A DNA stretch of 64,000 nucleotides from Polytrichum commune (lineage: Eukaryota > Streptophyta > Polytrichopsida > Polytrichales > Polytrichaceae): contig OX485803.1 in assembly GCA_950295325.1 (NCBI GenBank), forward strand, positions 1,734,001 to 1,798,000, written 5' to 3'. Position numbers and translations under genes: made by a program. Shown piece by piece: positions 48,401 to 59,913 of this stretch; positions within the stretch are counted from its first letter, which is position 1; each line of letters starts with the position of its first letter. The notes under the pieces are model-generated. The model worked only from the letters and a program-made list of their open reading frames with translations, was not told where the DNA came from and did no database searches.

Positions 48401-50847
48401 GATTGTGCGAGCAATTTAGTAGGAGACCCTCTCCTCCTTTGGCAGATCAAGAATGGGAGGGTTCAACGCTGTTTGCAAGAGGAGATGGTGCAATTTGAGT
48501 GTTTTCTCGACTTTCTTTCTGATGTATGTAGTTTTGTTTTCATGTCATGAGAATTGTGGGAGGACTTTTGAGTCGCTGAGCAGCTGAGGATGATGAGCTT
48601 AGCTTGTGAATCTGCAAGGAGTGGTGATGACCAGGTTAAGGTACACAGGTGTTATTCACAGGTCCGTTATCGATCGGACCTCCCTTGATTTCGTTATGGT
48701 TATCGGAAGTTGCATGTTTTGTTGAATCCTTGATTGAATGCATAGGTCCTCCCAATTGCAGTGTTCACCATGGAGGTGAGGGCGTGGTCTACTCTCGTGT
48801 TTAAACGTATGTTTCTTTGATGCATGTTCTCTGATCCTCGCCTAACCACACTCCAATCAAATACAGGTGTTTGATCAAGGAAAGTAGCCAAAGAAACATT
48901 CACAAACGTTACAAAGATCCTGCATACCTCAGGTGGAAGTGTGCCATGGAATTGGGTGTTGCGGAAATGACATCCGGAGTTGATGGATTTGTGAACGGCA
49001 ACTGATATTAGAATTTTTGCAAATGTGGAGATCATTTTCCTGGAAGTGGGTTTTGTGTTTGAAATGGATGCGAGATCCTCCACTGCGGAAGCGAATCAGG
49101 AGTATCCTCAGAGGTAGGCATGTGGAACTTGGTGAAATGAGATGCTCCTGCTTATTAGTGAGGTAGATGTGCCTAATTCCACCATAGCAATAATCTGAAC
49201 ACCTATACTTGAATGGTATGTGAGGTGTGGATCTAAGAACGGACACCAAAAAAACATGTGTTTAGAAAAGATAGTACTCCACGTTGAGGATATGTTCGAA
49301 ACATTTTTGGGTTGATAGTCAACATGTTCGGAGGGATGTATATGACCACTTAGTGAGCATAAGCATCTTCAATTTGATAATGAGTATATGAGCTCTAAAA
49401 ATCATGAGGTTGATGGCTATGGACGCGATCTGGACTTGCTAATCATCTCACACTCATTGCATGTTTCGTACCCTACAAGGAGTGGGGCTAGATAGAAAAG
49501 TATACATTTAGGCACATCTACTTCAATAATGTTAGCTTCTAAATCTATGAGTGAAGGAAATAGAAACTTCAATTGATGTCAAGAAGACTTATGGTTGTTG
49601 CTTGATTCCTAATATTTGCAAAGCATGTGACCAGCGGGGAATAAGGGTATGTGAATCACAATAATTACTACCATGCTCTTATTTTATTTATTTTTGGGGT
49701 GGGGGGGGGGGGCTTGGGCAACCCAAAGTTTATGATCAATATGAATAGAGAGGGAGGGAGTGTGTACTTGGATTTGTTTGGGACTTATCTAGGGTAGCAA
49801 TGTCATGCTAGAAGTTTGACAAATGGCTTTCACTTCTAGACAAGAGTACATGTCTAGTAAAGGTGGTGTTCATAACCAACACCTTTGTTCAAGAAACACC
49901 TCCATTGTTTCAAATGATGATGTCTCCTTCAAATCTTGCTCTTTTCCACATACAAATTCTTCATTCGTAGTGATTCTCATGTGCTTTTCATAGATGCCAC
50001 ATTCGTCTCCTCATTCTTAGTCATTTGGGTGCAATGACCCTTCGAAGTTCAATTGCTCCTCATTTATATTTTTGATGTATTCTCAATCAATTCTTGGACT
50101 TAAATATTGAGGTTCTCATATATGCCCTCTAAGGTGATGTCATTTGATAACTTACTCACAACTAGGATTAAACAATAATAATAACCGCAATTAACAAAGT
50201 TGGTGACTGATCAAAGGTTCAAGAGTTATTGTGTTGTTGAGGGAGCACTTGCCATCACAAGTTGCCACCTCACCTTATGAATAACCTCATACTATTTTTT
50301 AAAAATTGGGCCTTGGGGACTAAGTATTGGGAGGGGAATTGAACATGTAATATGAATAGGTACAATGGGCACCTATACCAATACATTGTATCAATGATGG
50401 TAAAATAGTGTGTGTTACTATTTGGAGACACATGGTGCTTTAAATTTATACTAAGGATATAATATTTTAGCTAACCTAACACAAATAGGTAGTCTACACC
50501 TTTAACATAAAAAATAATTTGATAGAAAAATATCTTCAATATTATATGATACCCTATAAGTTCTCCACAAGAAACTCATTGTTTACTATAATGAGTGTAG
50601 CTGATATTGGGAAGGAGATATAAACTAGGCACCAACCTTTGTGAGTTAGATGTGAAGTATGAAGTCAAGGTCCGCCATACTTGAACATTAAATGTAAAGG
50701 CCCCCAAAGTGCCTACCAATTCACTTCATTCAAACAAATGGTTTCTAATGTTGTTTCCTACAATAGCATCATGCAACTACCCATGATCAATTGAGCAATG
50801 ATACCCACTTCACAATGGTTACACCTCAAATACTCATACATGTATCC
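45442..50847. other. intergenic, no gene recognised
   Basis: AT-rich spacer of 5.4 kb with only short ORFs on both strands and no recognisable domain, RNA gene or paired transposon ends. There is a G-run near 49700-49712. Confidence 0.55.
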
Positions 50848-53800
50848 ATGGAGGATTTTGATTCGGCATCGGTTCGTACATACCTTATTCACACAAGCAT
50901 GTTTTTGTTTTTTTTATGTTATGTTTGCAGGCTTGCAAAATATCCATTATTGCTACAGCCAAAGCACAAAGTCTTCCTTTGTCATAGCGGTGCACAAAAA
51001 TCATTTGTGGAACAATTGTGTGTTGACTTGGAGAATGCAGGATATTCTCCTTTCTTTGATAGGCGACCTGATAGTTTGCCGAAGGGTGAGAGATTTCCTG
51101 AATTAATCTTTGAGGCTGCCAAGAAATGTCTTGTGGCTGTGGTGGTGTTGTCGAAAGAATTCTTTATTAGCAAATGGCCCATGTTGGAGTTGGTTGCATT
51201 TGTCAAAGCAAAAAAATCAGTGAATCCCAATTTAAAGATCCTACCCCTGTTTTATAATCTCCGAGCTAAAGATTTTGGGGACCAACAGATTCGCAAAGAT
51301 GTGATATCTTTGGCAGAAAACCTTGCAACATTGGATGGAAGAATCAACCCACGAGAATGGAAAGATAGCATTGATGTGCTTGAGAGTACCAATGGTGAGG
51401 ACTACACTAACTTTGGAGGATCAGAAGTCGCCTACCGAAGAGCAATTGTGGCAAGCATATGTAAGATGTGCAAGCCAAATGTACAATTTGATTTATCTGG
51501 CATGGAGGGCAAAGATCGCATGTGCAATGTGAGTACCTACTTGAGTGTGTTCATTGTTGAAGTATCATTGTCCTATTGAAATGACCCACAAAATTACATA
51601 AACGTTACATATATATACACACTCTCCAATGTTTGACCAAGTAATTTTAATTAGAGATCCTTGTAAATTAAATCTTTAGACATGCAAATATGACTCATAA
51701 TGGAGGTTGGGAGACAAGGTGGATACTTGTATTATGAATGTACTATGCAACATAAGCTATCAATCCAAAGATATTTCTCTATGAGACATGTTGTTTTTAT
51801 AATAAATATGCGTTTAGTGGCATTTTAAAGGCTTACATACTCGTGTTTCAATTAGCCTTGAACATAATCCATATAGATGATTTGTAATGCAAGTACTATT
51901 CCATTTGGTCATTATAAGAATGCAATTAGGATTACATATTTTCAAAGGTTTTGGTGAGCTTAGACATTTGAATTAAGATGGGATGCACATGGTGTTCCCA
52001 ACATAGACTTATAAGAAAGTGATGATCACTTCAATCCTACTTATATTCATAAATTTTGTATTATGACCATATTTGAATATTGGCATGTTTTCCCAATAAG
52101 TTAGATTGAGATTATGTTTAATGATGACATGCAACAGGTACTTGTGAAGGAGTTCAAAAAGCAAACACTTCACCACGTCAAAGATGGTCAACCCTCAATA
52201 TTGGGATTACATGGTATGGGTGGAGTGGGCAAAACACGACTGTGTATGGCATTGTGCAACCACTTTCACACTGAATATATTGGAAAAATATGCTATGTGG
52301 AAGTCCAAAGTGATGGATATGTCTTGGAACTCCAAAAGATGATTTTAAAGCGCCTCACATTTGCAAGTGAAGATCTCTTGGATTCAATCACAACCATTGA
52401 AGAGGTGCTAAGGACTATCATCATTACTCCATTATTTGTAAGGCATCAAAATTGAAAGTTTATTATTTATGATCTTATGCAAACATGGGGCTTGCAAATT
52501 AAGAATAACCATGCATACTTGCAAGGGTTCATTAATTCTACAAAAGAAGATTTTGATTATCTATTTACACATATGAGTCATATTATTTGACAAATGTCTT
52601 AAGGATTGTTTTGTGTCATTTGGCAGGCCAATGGTGTTTTAAATGAGAGGTTGCCCCATGTGGATGTTTTTCTAGCTATAGATAACATGCAAGATAAGAA
52701 TCCACACATCTTGCCAACAATCAAATCCTTGTTGAAGCACATGAGCACAAAAAGCAAGGCAATTGTAACATCTCGAAGTCATAAGATTTTGAAGGAGGTA
52801 TTATCAGGTGGTATATCTTCATGTATACAATGTGTTCCATCTTTGTTGAAGAAAGAAGCTATGAACATCTTCTTGCAACACACAACCCAAGGTCGAGATA
52901 TTTCTTCATTTACGCCTATTGAAGTTCAAATTTTGGAGGGTTGTGTTGATAGGTGCCTCTTCTTTGATGATATGGTGCAAAAGCGATACCATCCTATGGC
53001 TTTAGAAGTGTTGGGCTCCTCTTTGTCAAGAATCGATCTAAAAAAACCACTCAAATGGGAGAAGATGTCCAAGTTCCTCAATACATTTGAATCTTTCTAT
53101 AAAGATCCTATATTCAAGGTTCTTGAAATAGGATACAAGGCCCTACCTACTCAACAACATAAACTTTTATTTTTGGATGTGGCCATCTTCCAGCCAAATT
53201 TTCGTGACTTGAGCTTGCTTTGCAGCTGGTTGATAGGGATGCACGATTTAAGCAAGGAGGAATTGTTGGGAAAGGTATATCTCTTCACATGTTGGAGTTC
53301 AATTATCTAAAGAATAAAAGTGGAGTCATCATGAGTATTGAGCAATGAAATAAAAAAACATAATGTTGTGCACTTGTAAAGAAATATTGTCCATTACAAC
53401 CGCCCAATGTAATTTAATTTAATTTGACTCTCTTCGATGAACATTCAAATCAATACCGCTTTGTCAAATGAACAGAGCTAGATTACATAGGGAGACTCCA
53501 AACTATCTCAAATAGCTCATGCTAATTTCTCAAAGAATATAAGACTCTACACAAGCATATGTTGTTGAAGACCTCTCACTAGAACACAATGCTCTTTGTT
53601 GATGACCTTGCATCTTTTCTTTAAGAGTGGATAATATCAAAATTGTGACATCTTAGACATTTTGAAGGGTTGAGTGTTAGTACATCTAAATCAAAATGGA
53701 ACCCAATTAAGTGATTGATGATAGGTAACATAGGCCCCAAAGTATCCTATTTATGCAAAAAAATAATATACTCGTTGTTTGTTACTGAATATTACAGCTG

Positions 53801-54976
53801 AAGTTCTTAAAGCGTAGCGCTCTCATTCAAGAGGTGAAGTATTTCAATGGTTGCAAGTGGTATTTTGTACATGACTTGTACAAAGAGCTAGCTGAACGGG
53901 AAATGAAAGGATATGATATGGGACGATGGTGTGTATATGCAAAGGGAGGAAACGGCTTGCCCATGTGCCTTGAAGGCATTCCATACCCACATTGGCCAAA
54001 CCTTGTGAGATTGAAATTACAAACACCACATTTGTTTGTGCTACCAAAAGGAAAATTGCATGAATGGAAAAACTTACAAGTGCTTAGCTTGCATTGTAAT
54101 GGGTTGGAGTATCTTGATATTCAACCTTTAATTATTTTGCGTAGCTTGGAAATTTGTAGCTCCAATTTGAAGTGTTTGATGGGCACCAACAACATGAGAC
54201 ATCTTCGACATGTTGTTATGAGATGCCCCTCTTTAAAGAATGACTTGAAGTTTAATGATTGTCATAAATTAGAAGGATTGGACATCCAACAAATTTCTAG
54301 CGCACCTGACTCAAACCACAACACTTTGTCATGGTGGTTAGGTTATATTCCGAGCAGGAAACTCTACCTTGAAAACTCTTCCTACATACAAATCATAAAC
54401 ATCACATGTGATGATACATTGAGCAGGTTATGTCGAGACAACCTATCAAGGTTCGAAATAGTAGGTCTTGGTTCTTTAAGCAATCTACGTGCATTGGCGA
54501 TGACGAATGTCCCAATAAAATCCTTACCAGGTTTGGAGAAATTATTTTGTTTACGAGTGCTATCTTTGGTTAATTGTGTACACCATGAACTCATCCTTCC
54601 AGACATGAGTGGCTCCAACTTAGAATTTCTCATGGTCCAAGGGTGTAAGATTCAAGGCATTCCAGGGTTGGCAAGTATGAGGAGGTTGAGAGGATTTTTT
54701 TGCCATTCATGTGAGAAATTTGGAGCCTTACCAGATTTACGGTTATCGGAGAATTTGCAAGTGCTATGCACCACGGAACATATTTGGCACAAGATCCTTG
54801 CACCAAGGGATTGCTTAGTGACCACAACTCCTGGATTCAACCAATGGATTATGCTCAAGGTGAGGTTGTGCATCAAGGAGTTAGACTTCCATCATTTGAG
54901 GCACTTATCAACACCCAAGTTTGTGTGGAAATCGGATTTCTACAACATGTTGTTAACCTCACTCTACACCATTTAA
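50848..54976 (+). CDS. TIR-NBS-LRR (TNL) immune receptor, four exons, ~935 aa
   Basis: Intracellular pathogen sensor of the NLR class. Exons: 50848-51528, 52138-52437, 52627-53274, 53798-54976. All introns are GT-AG and phase 0, and the joined frame is open. TIR domain about residues 40-205: KVFLCHSG start, SLPKGERF, and SKWPMLELV with the glutamate (about E114) at the NADase catalytic position. NB-ARC: Walker A GMGGVGKT at 253-260, kinase-2 VFLAIDNM at 341-348, RNBS-B KAIVTSRS at 371-378, GLPL-like YHPMALEVLGSSL in exon 3, RNBS-D-like LLFLDVAIF, and WYFVHDL (MHD-like) near 564-570. A short, irregular LRR region follows to 935 (NLQVLSLH, LRALAMTN, LRVLSLVN). An intron splits NB-ARC between Walker A and kinase-2. 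The N-terminus is uncertain: an acceptor at 50930 could join an unseen upstream exon to the TIR. A donor-like AAG/GTGAGG near 54859 could extend the gene. Confidence 0.88.
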
Positions 54977-57900
54977 AATAGAAAGATATTCCTTGGTATG
55001 GCATAAATGATCATTGAATAAATTCAAATATGTAGATGAACTCAATGACATAATTTCAATATTTTTGTCACTTGCATCCCATTTTACATATCTATATTTT
55101 CTACCCAACATTATTTCATTATGTTCATGGTGATGAAAAAGACATGTGATTGTTTCTTCTTTATTGTGATACATGTTAAGAGGATAAGGTAAGAGAGTCT
55201 ATTTCAAATACTTATCTTATTCATATACTTATATTTGAGTGGTATGTGCCATGTGGTAGTTGACGTTGTCCAACCCCCCCCCCCCTTTCCCCCTCACACA
55301 CACATACACACACACACACACATGATTTTTAGCTGGGGGGGGGGTCAAGCATTGTGAGGGCATGGTTCAGTGACATCAAGCAACCCAAGCCCCATCTTGT
55401 TCCCCCCTCCCCCAAACACAATTTGCCCCCTTAGATCATAGAAGGGCCAAGTTGCCAACAAGTCTCATATAAGTGCACTTCATGTTTGAAGGCTCAAAAT
55501 ACAATATTTATCTTTAGTTAAATCACTTGTTGAATTAGTACATGATCAAAAGTCACAAAGAATACAAAATTGTAAACAATACCTTCTACATTGGACGTAT
55601 AATTTTTAACTTTTAGAATGCTTTCATTAGATTATATAGAGTTTTCTTCACAAATGGATTCTTGAAAGTAGTTCATAAATGTACTCTACAAACATCAACT
55701 CAAAAATTAAGAGGATTCCACAATAATTTTTTAGATTTATTAACAATGTATAGAAGTATTATACTATATTTTGCTCAATTAGGATCTTTTCCCCTCTAAA
55801 AAGTTCTTGTAAATGATATTTTTGTTCTAAATCAAGGGTGGCTTAAACCCAATGGCTTGACTTAGATCCCATGGGAACTCTGAGGCTAAGCTACCTAAGG
55901 CAAAAGTAGTATTTGGATGGGTGACCTCCTAGAAAGTGATCATGGTGAACCCTACCACCTATGGTCGTGGGTCAACCCAATGGCATAGTGAGGGTATCTC
56001 AGCAAACCAGGTTTTAATTAAGCATTTGGGAATCTAGGGCCTTGCCCTTGGGGAGGGATAGGTGCCTAGGGTTTGTCTGTGCCTGTGTAAGGTGTTTGCC
56101 ATGCAATAGTTCTCGAGGGCCTTGTAATTCTTGTGGTGCTCATTTCATGATTATAAGAATAGAAAAGAAACTAAAAGAAAAATTAACATCAATATTATAC
56201 CAATTTGACCTAACATGTTTAAAAATCCTCTTGGTATAAGCTAGGGTTTAGTACCTACCTAATGATAGGTGGGCTATGTTTAAGTGCAAATTTATACAAC
56301 CAAATTTCCTCTTTGAGTGAGAGAGAGAGAGAGAGAGAGTTGACACATGTTATTGTTTAGTTTTTCTTTGTATAGAACAAGGTATGGGAGATTGTTGTTT
56401 GGTATATTGCTTCGTTGTTTTTGTGATTACTTGCGGGGGGTTATGTATTTGTTTGACTTATGGGTGGATGACTTCAGTCAACTTTTGGAAATAATTGTGT
56501 GGAAAAGGTAGGGTTATTTTATTCCTTGGAGATCAATGACAATGAATAAATGTAGGATTTGATTTATGCATATATCAATGGTTCAAAGGACCAATTATAT
56601 GCCAACCTTGTTTGGATATGGGGCCCCAACCAATGGGATCATTATCAATTTTAGGCTACCATGAGATTTCCATGAGTTATGTGTGAGACCCTACTTGTGG
56701 AACCAAATATTCCACTACATTGTTAAGCAAGACAAATTCGACGATGGGAAGACCACATTGTCCAATGTTGTGCATATAAAACCTTTGACAAGGCAACCCA
56801 TTATTGTTATCTTAACCAAAAAAATGAAATTATGCAAGAGATGGGGACATAGATTTGAAAGGCATGCCTATTATAAAATCTCCCACCAAAATCAAGGCAA
56901 TTGAGGTCAACACATTAATCCAACAACATTTTTCCATGCTAAATCTAGATGCTATGTTAAATTTTTGAGTAAGCAATGGAAGATTTTTTCTTGAAATAGG
57001 TGAAAGTTGTTGGCAACATGTTCTTCGAGTATGAATTCATGGCAGCATAGGTGCAAGGTTCAATTTATCATTCTCCACAATGTGCATAATGAGGTTGGGG
57101 AGTGTATACCAATTTTTTTGGAAAGGCTGTCATGGGTAATTTATAATCTTGGCATGGGATGGTGGGCAAGAGATGTATGCACACATGGTGAGAACATTGT
57201 GCGAGACATCTACAAGTGCCAAATCGTGAATTACAAATTTGTTGTAGGGTATGGTCCTCGATCTTCCACACATTTGAAGATTGAAAGTAATTTGGTCATA
57301 CATGATTAGATGTTGCATCAAATGTCATTGGATGCAACTGAGAAACAATCTAGATCCATATGGAATGGTAAGTGGAGGTTTTATCACACAAAAATTAAGC
57401 ACAAAATATTAGCATGTTAAGTCATGTCCTTGATTCTTAAAACCATTCAATTACAACATGCTTCGTTTCTTTTGACTGTCTATGGTTGGTTAGTCCATGC
57501 AACAATGTACCCTTCATTCTTTGAGGGTTGAATGGATCAATATCCTTTGACTAAATTAAATAAATCACCTTACTTGATCACTTTCATTTGTAGCTATCAA
57601 TACATTTCAAACTTTGCAACCTACTCGTTTTCTTAATACTACATGGTTATGCTAGCATTAACAATAGTGAGAAAAGGCATAGAATAAAGGTTTAAACATG
57701 AAACATGTAAGTGACATACAATAATAAAGTCATAAAAATGCAAAGTCATGGATACTTATTTTCCCAATTTCCACTTGGTGCCTCCATGTACACTTCTTTT
57801 AGATATATTGTTTGTAGCCCAAAGTCCATCCAACATAACCAAGAAATCAAATTCATTCCTATAGAGTTTATAGACAAGTGGAATCCACTTTAATAATTAT

Positions 57901-59199
57901 TATGGGTATCTAAACATTATTAGTTATTGAACCTAGAATAAAAATTGGGATGCTAAATGAATGATTTTATGCTATCCATAAATCTTTGACTTGAGGACTT
58001 GAAGAAAACTAGGATATGCAAAAAGAAAACCTAATAAACACATTCAATCATAAGTTGTTAAAACTATGAAAAAAAATATCCAAAAAAAATCGTGATGGTA
58101 ACATGTATTATGTCCTTTCAACTATTTGAGAATTTGATGAAAATATATTTTACTTGTATTATGTATTGTGTGTGAACATGCCATAAACAAATTAATAGTT
58201 TTATGGTTGGAAGAGGATAAATATGAAAGGCCAATAATGTGGTTGATATGAGAGCTCCTAATGTCATAAGAAATGTGAAGACCACAAGAAACACATGAAA
58301 TGCACAAATAGTATCACCTCCCTTATTCCCACCATGTAGTGTTGGTGTTCTCAACTTGGAGGAACTTGAAGACCTTGAAGGAATCTAGTAAGAATGGGGG
58401 AACTTTTGGCATATGGGAGAGATTTGGGTGGTTGTGGTACATGTACATATGGAGCTACCAAGGGACACACAAAGTGATCACAATTTGTCAAAACGATTGG
58501 TACTTTTTGGGCAAGTATGGAGTGCATGTTAGGGTGACCAAAGATTTTGCAAGAAATTTCATTTGCATCACACATTATGATCACCAAAATAACATTTTTT
58601 TGTGACATGCATCACAACACAAGTACATTCAAGAGAGATGAACACATCAACAAGTAGTTGCCTTCCTCAAACTTAAAATGTTTTTTGTCCATCTCTTTGT
58701 TTTTAGAATCATTGGTAGCTTAAGATATGTGCATCAAAAACATTTCAAAGATCTACACCGTTGTATAGTGTGGATCAAAAGGCAAGAAGGTAGGATCACA
58801 AACAATGGTTTCACAATTTGCAGACGAGTACACGACTCGTTGGGTGCAGCTATTGGGTGAAATCTCGGGCAAGATCGACTTCCTTCTAAGGTCAGCAACA
58901 TAATGTGGGTGTTTCCATTAACTTATTCCACACCCATTAAATACCAATTTCAACAATTTCATGCACCTAGGTGATTTTTTTGGATATTGAGAAGTAGAGG
59001 CACCAAAATGAAAGAGAATCTAAAACCCTAATATGATAGTCACGGTGAATTAGGTTTTTGAAAACAAACTTCAAGTAATTCCACATTCATTCCACCACCG
59101 TCCAAGGCCAACTAATCAAGAATACCACATGCCTCACAAATATGTTAATTTTGCAAATTGTACATAACTACATGAATTCACAAAGACATTGTGTTGAAT
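54977..59199. other. intergenic, no supported gene
   Basis: AT-rich spacer. Homopolymer C/G and (CA)n runs lie at 55275-55350 and a (GA)n run at 56319-56339. ORFs near 56683 (with a CKRWGH stretch faintly like a zinc knuckle), 57007 and 58339 are short and unsupported. Confidence 0.5.
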
Positions 59200-59913
59200 A
59201 TGCTTGTAACTTACTTCAAGGGGCTTATGTTTTTACTCAGCGAGGATGGAAATAAACTCCAGGTAGGAACAAGGAAACAACACTACTATCAAGCCTCAAG
59301 GCACCCTGGGATCCTAGGCATGCCTGGGAAGCTATATAAAGAAAGCTATGCTAATGCATATGCAGCAGTGAATGTGAAGTCGGCTCTTGAGAAGCTCATC
59401 AATGTTCTACAACCCACCATACGAGGAACGAAACGTCATCACCATAATCATCCGTTGCAAATAAATGGACATGGTCATAAAGAGCCCCGTGAAATTTCAA
59501 AATTCAAAGACACTAATACTACAGTTGTGGCATCATCCATATTAGAGCATAAAAGTCCAAGAAAATTAGGTAATCACAACCACCACAATATAGGTGATGA
59601 AGCTTTGACTATTGCCATGCACTCAAGGGAGAAACCCACAACAAGTTCGAGGCAAGATCTTCCACCTAATAAGGAGACCTCAAAGGAAGAGGACACACAA
59701 TCAATGGCATTTTTTTCATGCAAAGAGGAGTTTGTTACCATGCCACAAAAACTTCTTCGGAATATGTCTCCGACAATGTCAAGTCATCGACATGTTCAAC
59801 AACACGATCACAACCCAAAGAAGAAAGTTGCAGTTGTGAATGTGGATTTATACCCCTTGATTGATGGCTATGTTGGGGCACATATCCCACCCTTTCTACA
59901 CGATCAAGTATAG
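59200..59913 (+). CDS. hypothetical ORF, 237 aa, possible gene or exon
   Basis: This is the longest unexplained ORF in the right third of the window. The first ATG is at 59200, and an acceptor-like TTTTTACTCAG ends near 59240, so the left part may be intron and the reading could begin as an internal exon. The predicted protein is hydrophilic, rich in His, Asn and Lys, with AYAAVNVKSALEKLINVLQP near the start and VDLYPLIDGYVGAHIPPFL at the end. I do not recognise a family. A further small ORF at 60221-60418 with a basic RRQRKRQ stretch could be a following exon, but I could not establish a join. It may also be a chance or transposon-derived frame. Confidence 0.25.
   Translation: MLVTYFKGLMFLLSEDGNKLQVGTRKQHYYQASRHPGILGMPGKLYKESYANAYAAVNVKSALEKLINVLQPTIRGTKRHHHNHPLQINGHGHKEPREISKFKDTNTTVVASSILEHKSPRKLGNHNHHNIGDEALTIAMHSREKPTTSSRQDLPPNKETSKEEDTQSMAFFSCKEEFVTMPQKLLRNMSPTMSSHRHVQQHDHNPKKKVAVVNVDLYPLIDGYVGAHIPPFLHDQV

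Noticed and set aside
56683-56904. CKRWGH stretch resembling a retroviral-type zinc knuckle
   Set aside because: The cysteine/histidine spacing does not fit CCHC and no neighbouring gag or pol sequence was found.
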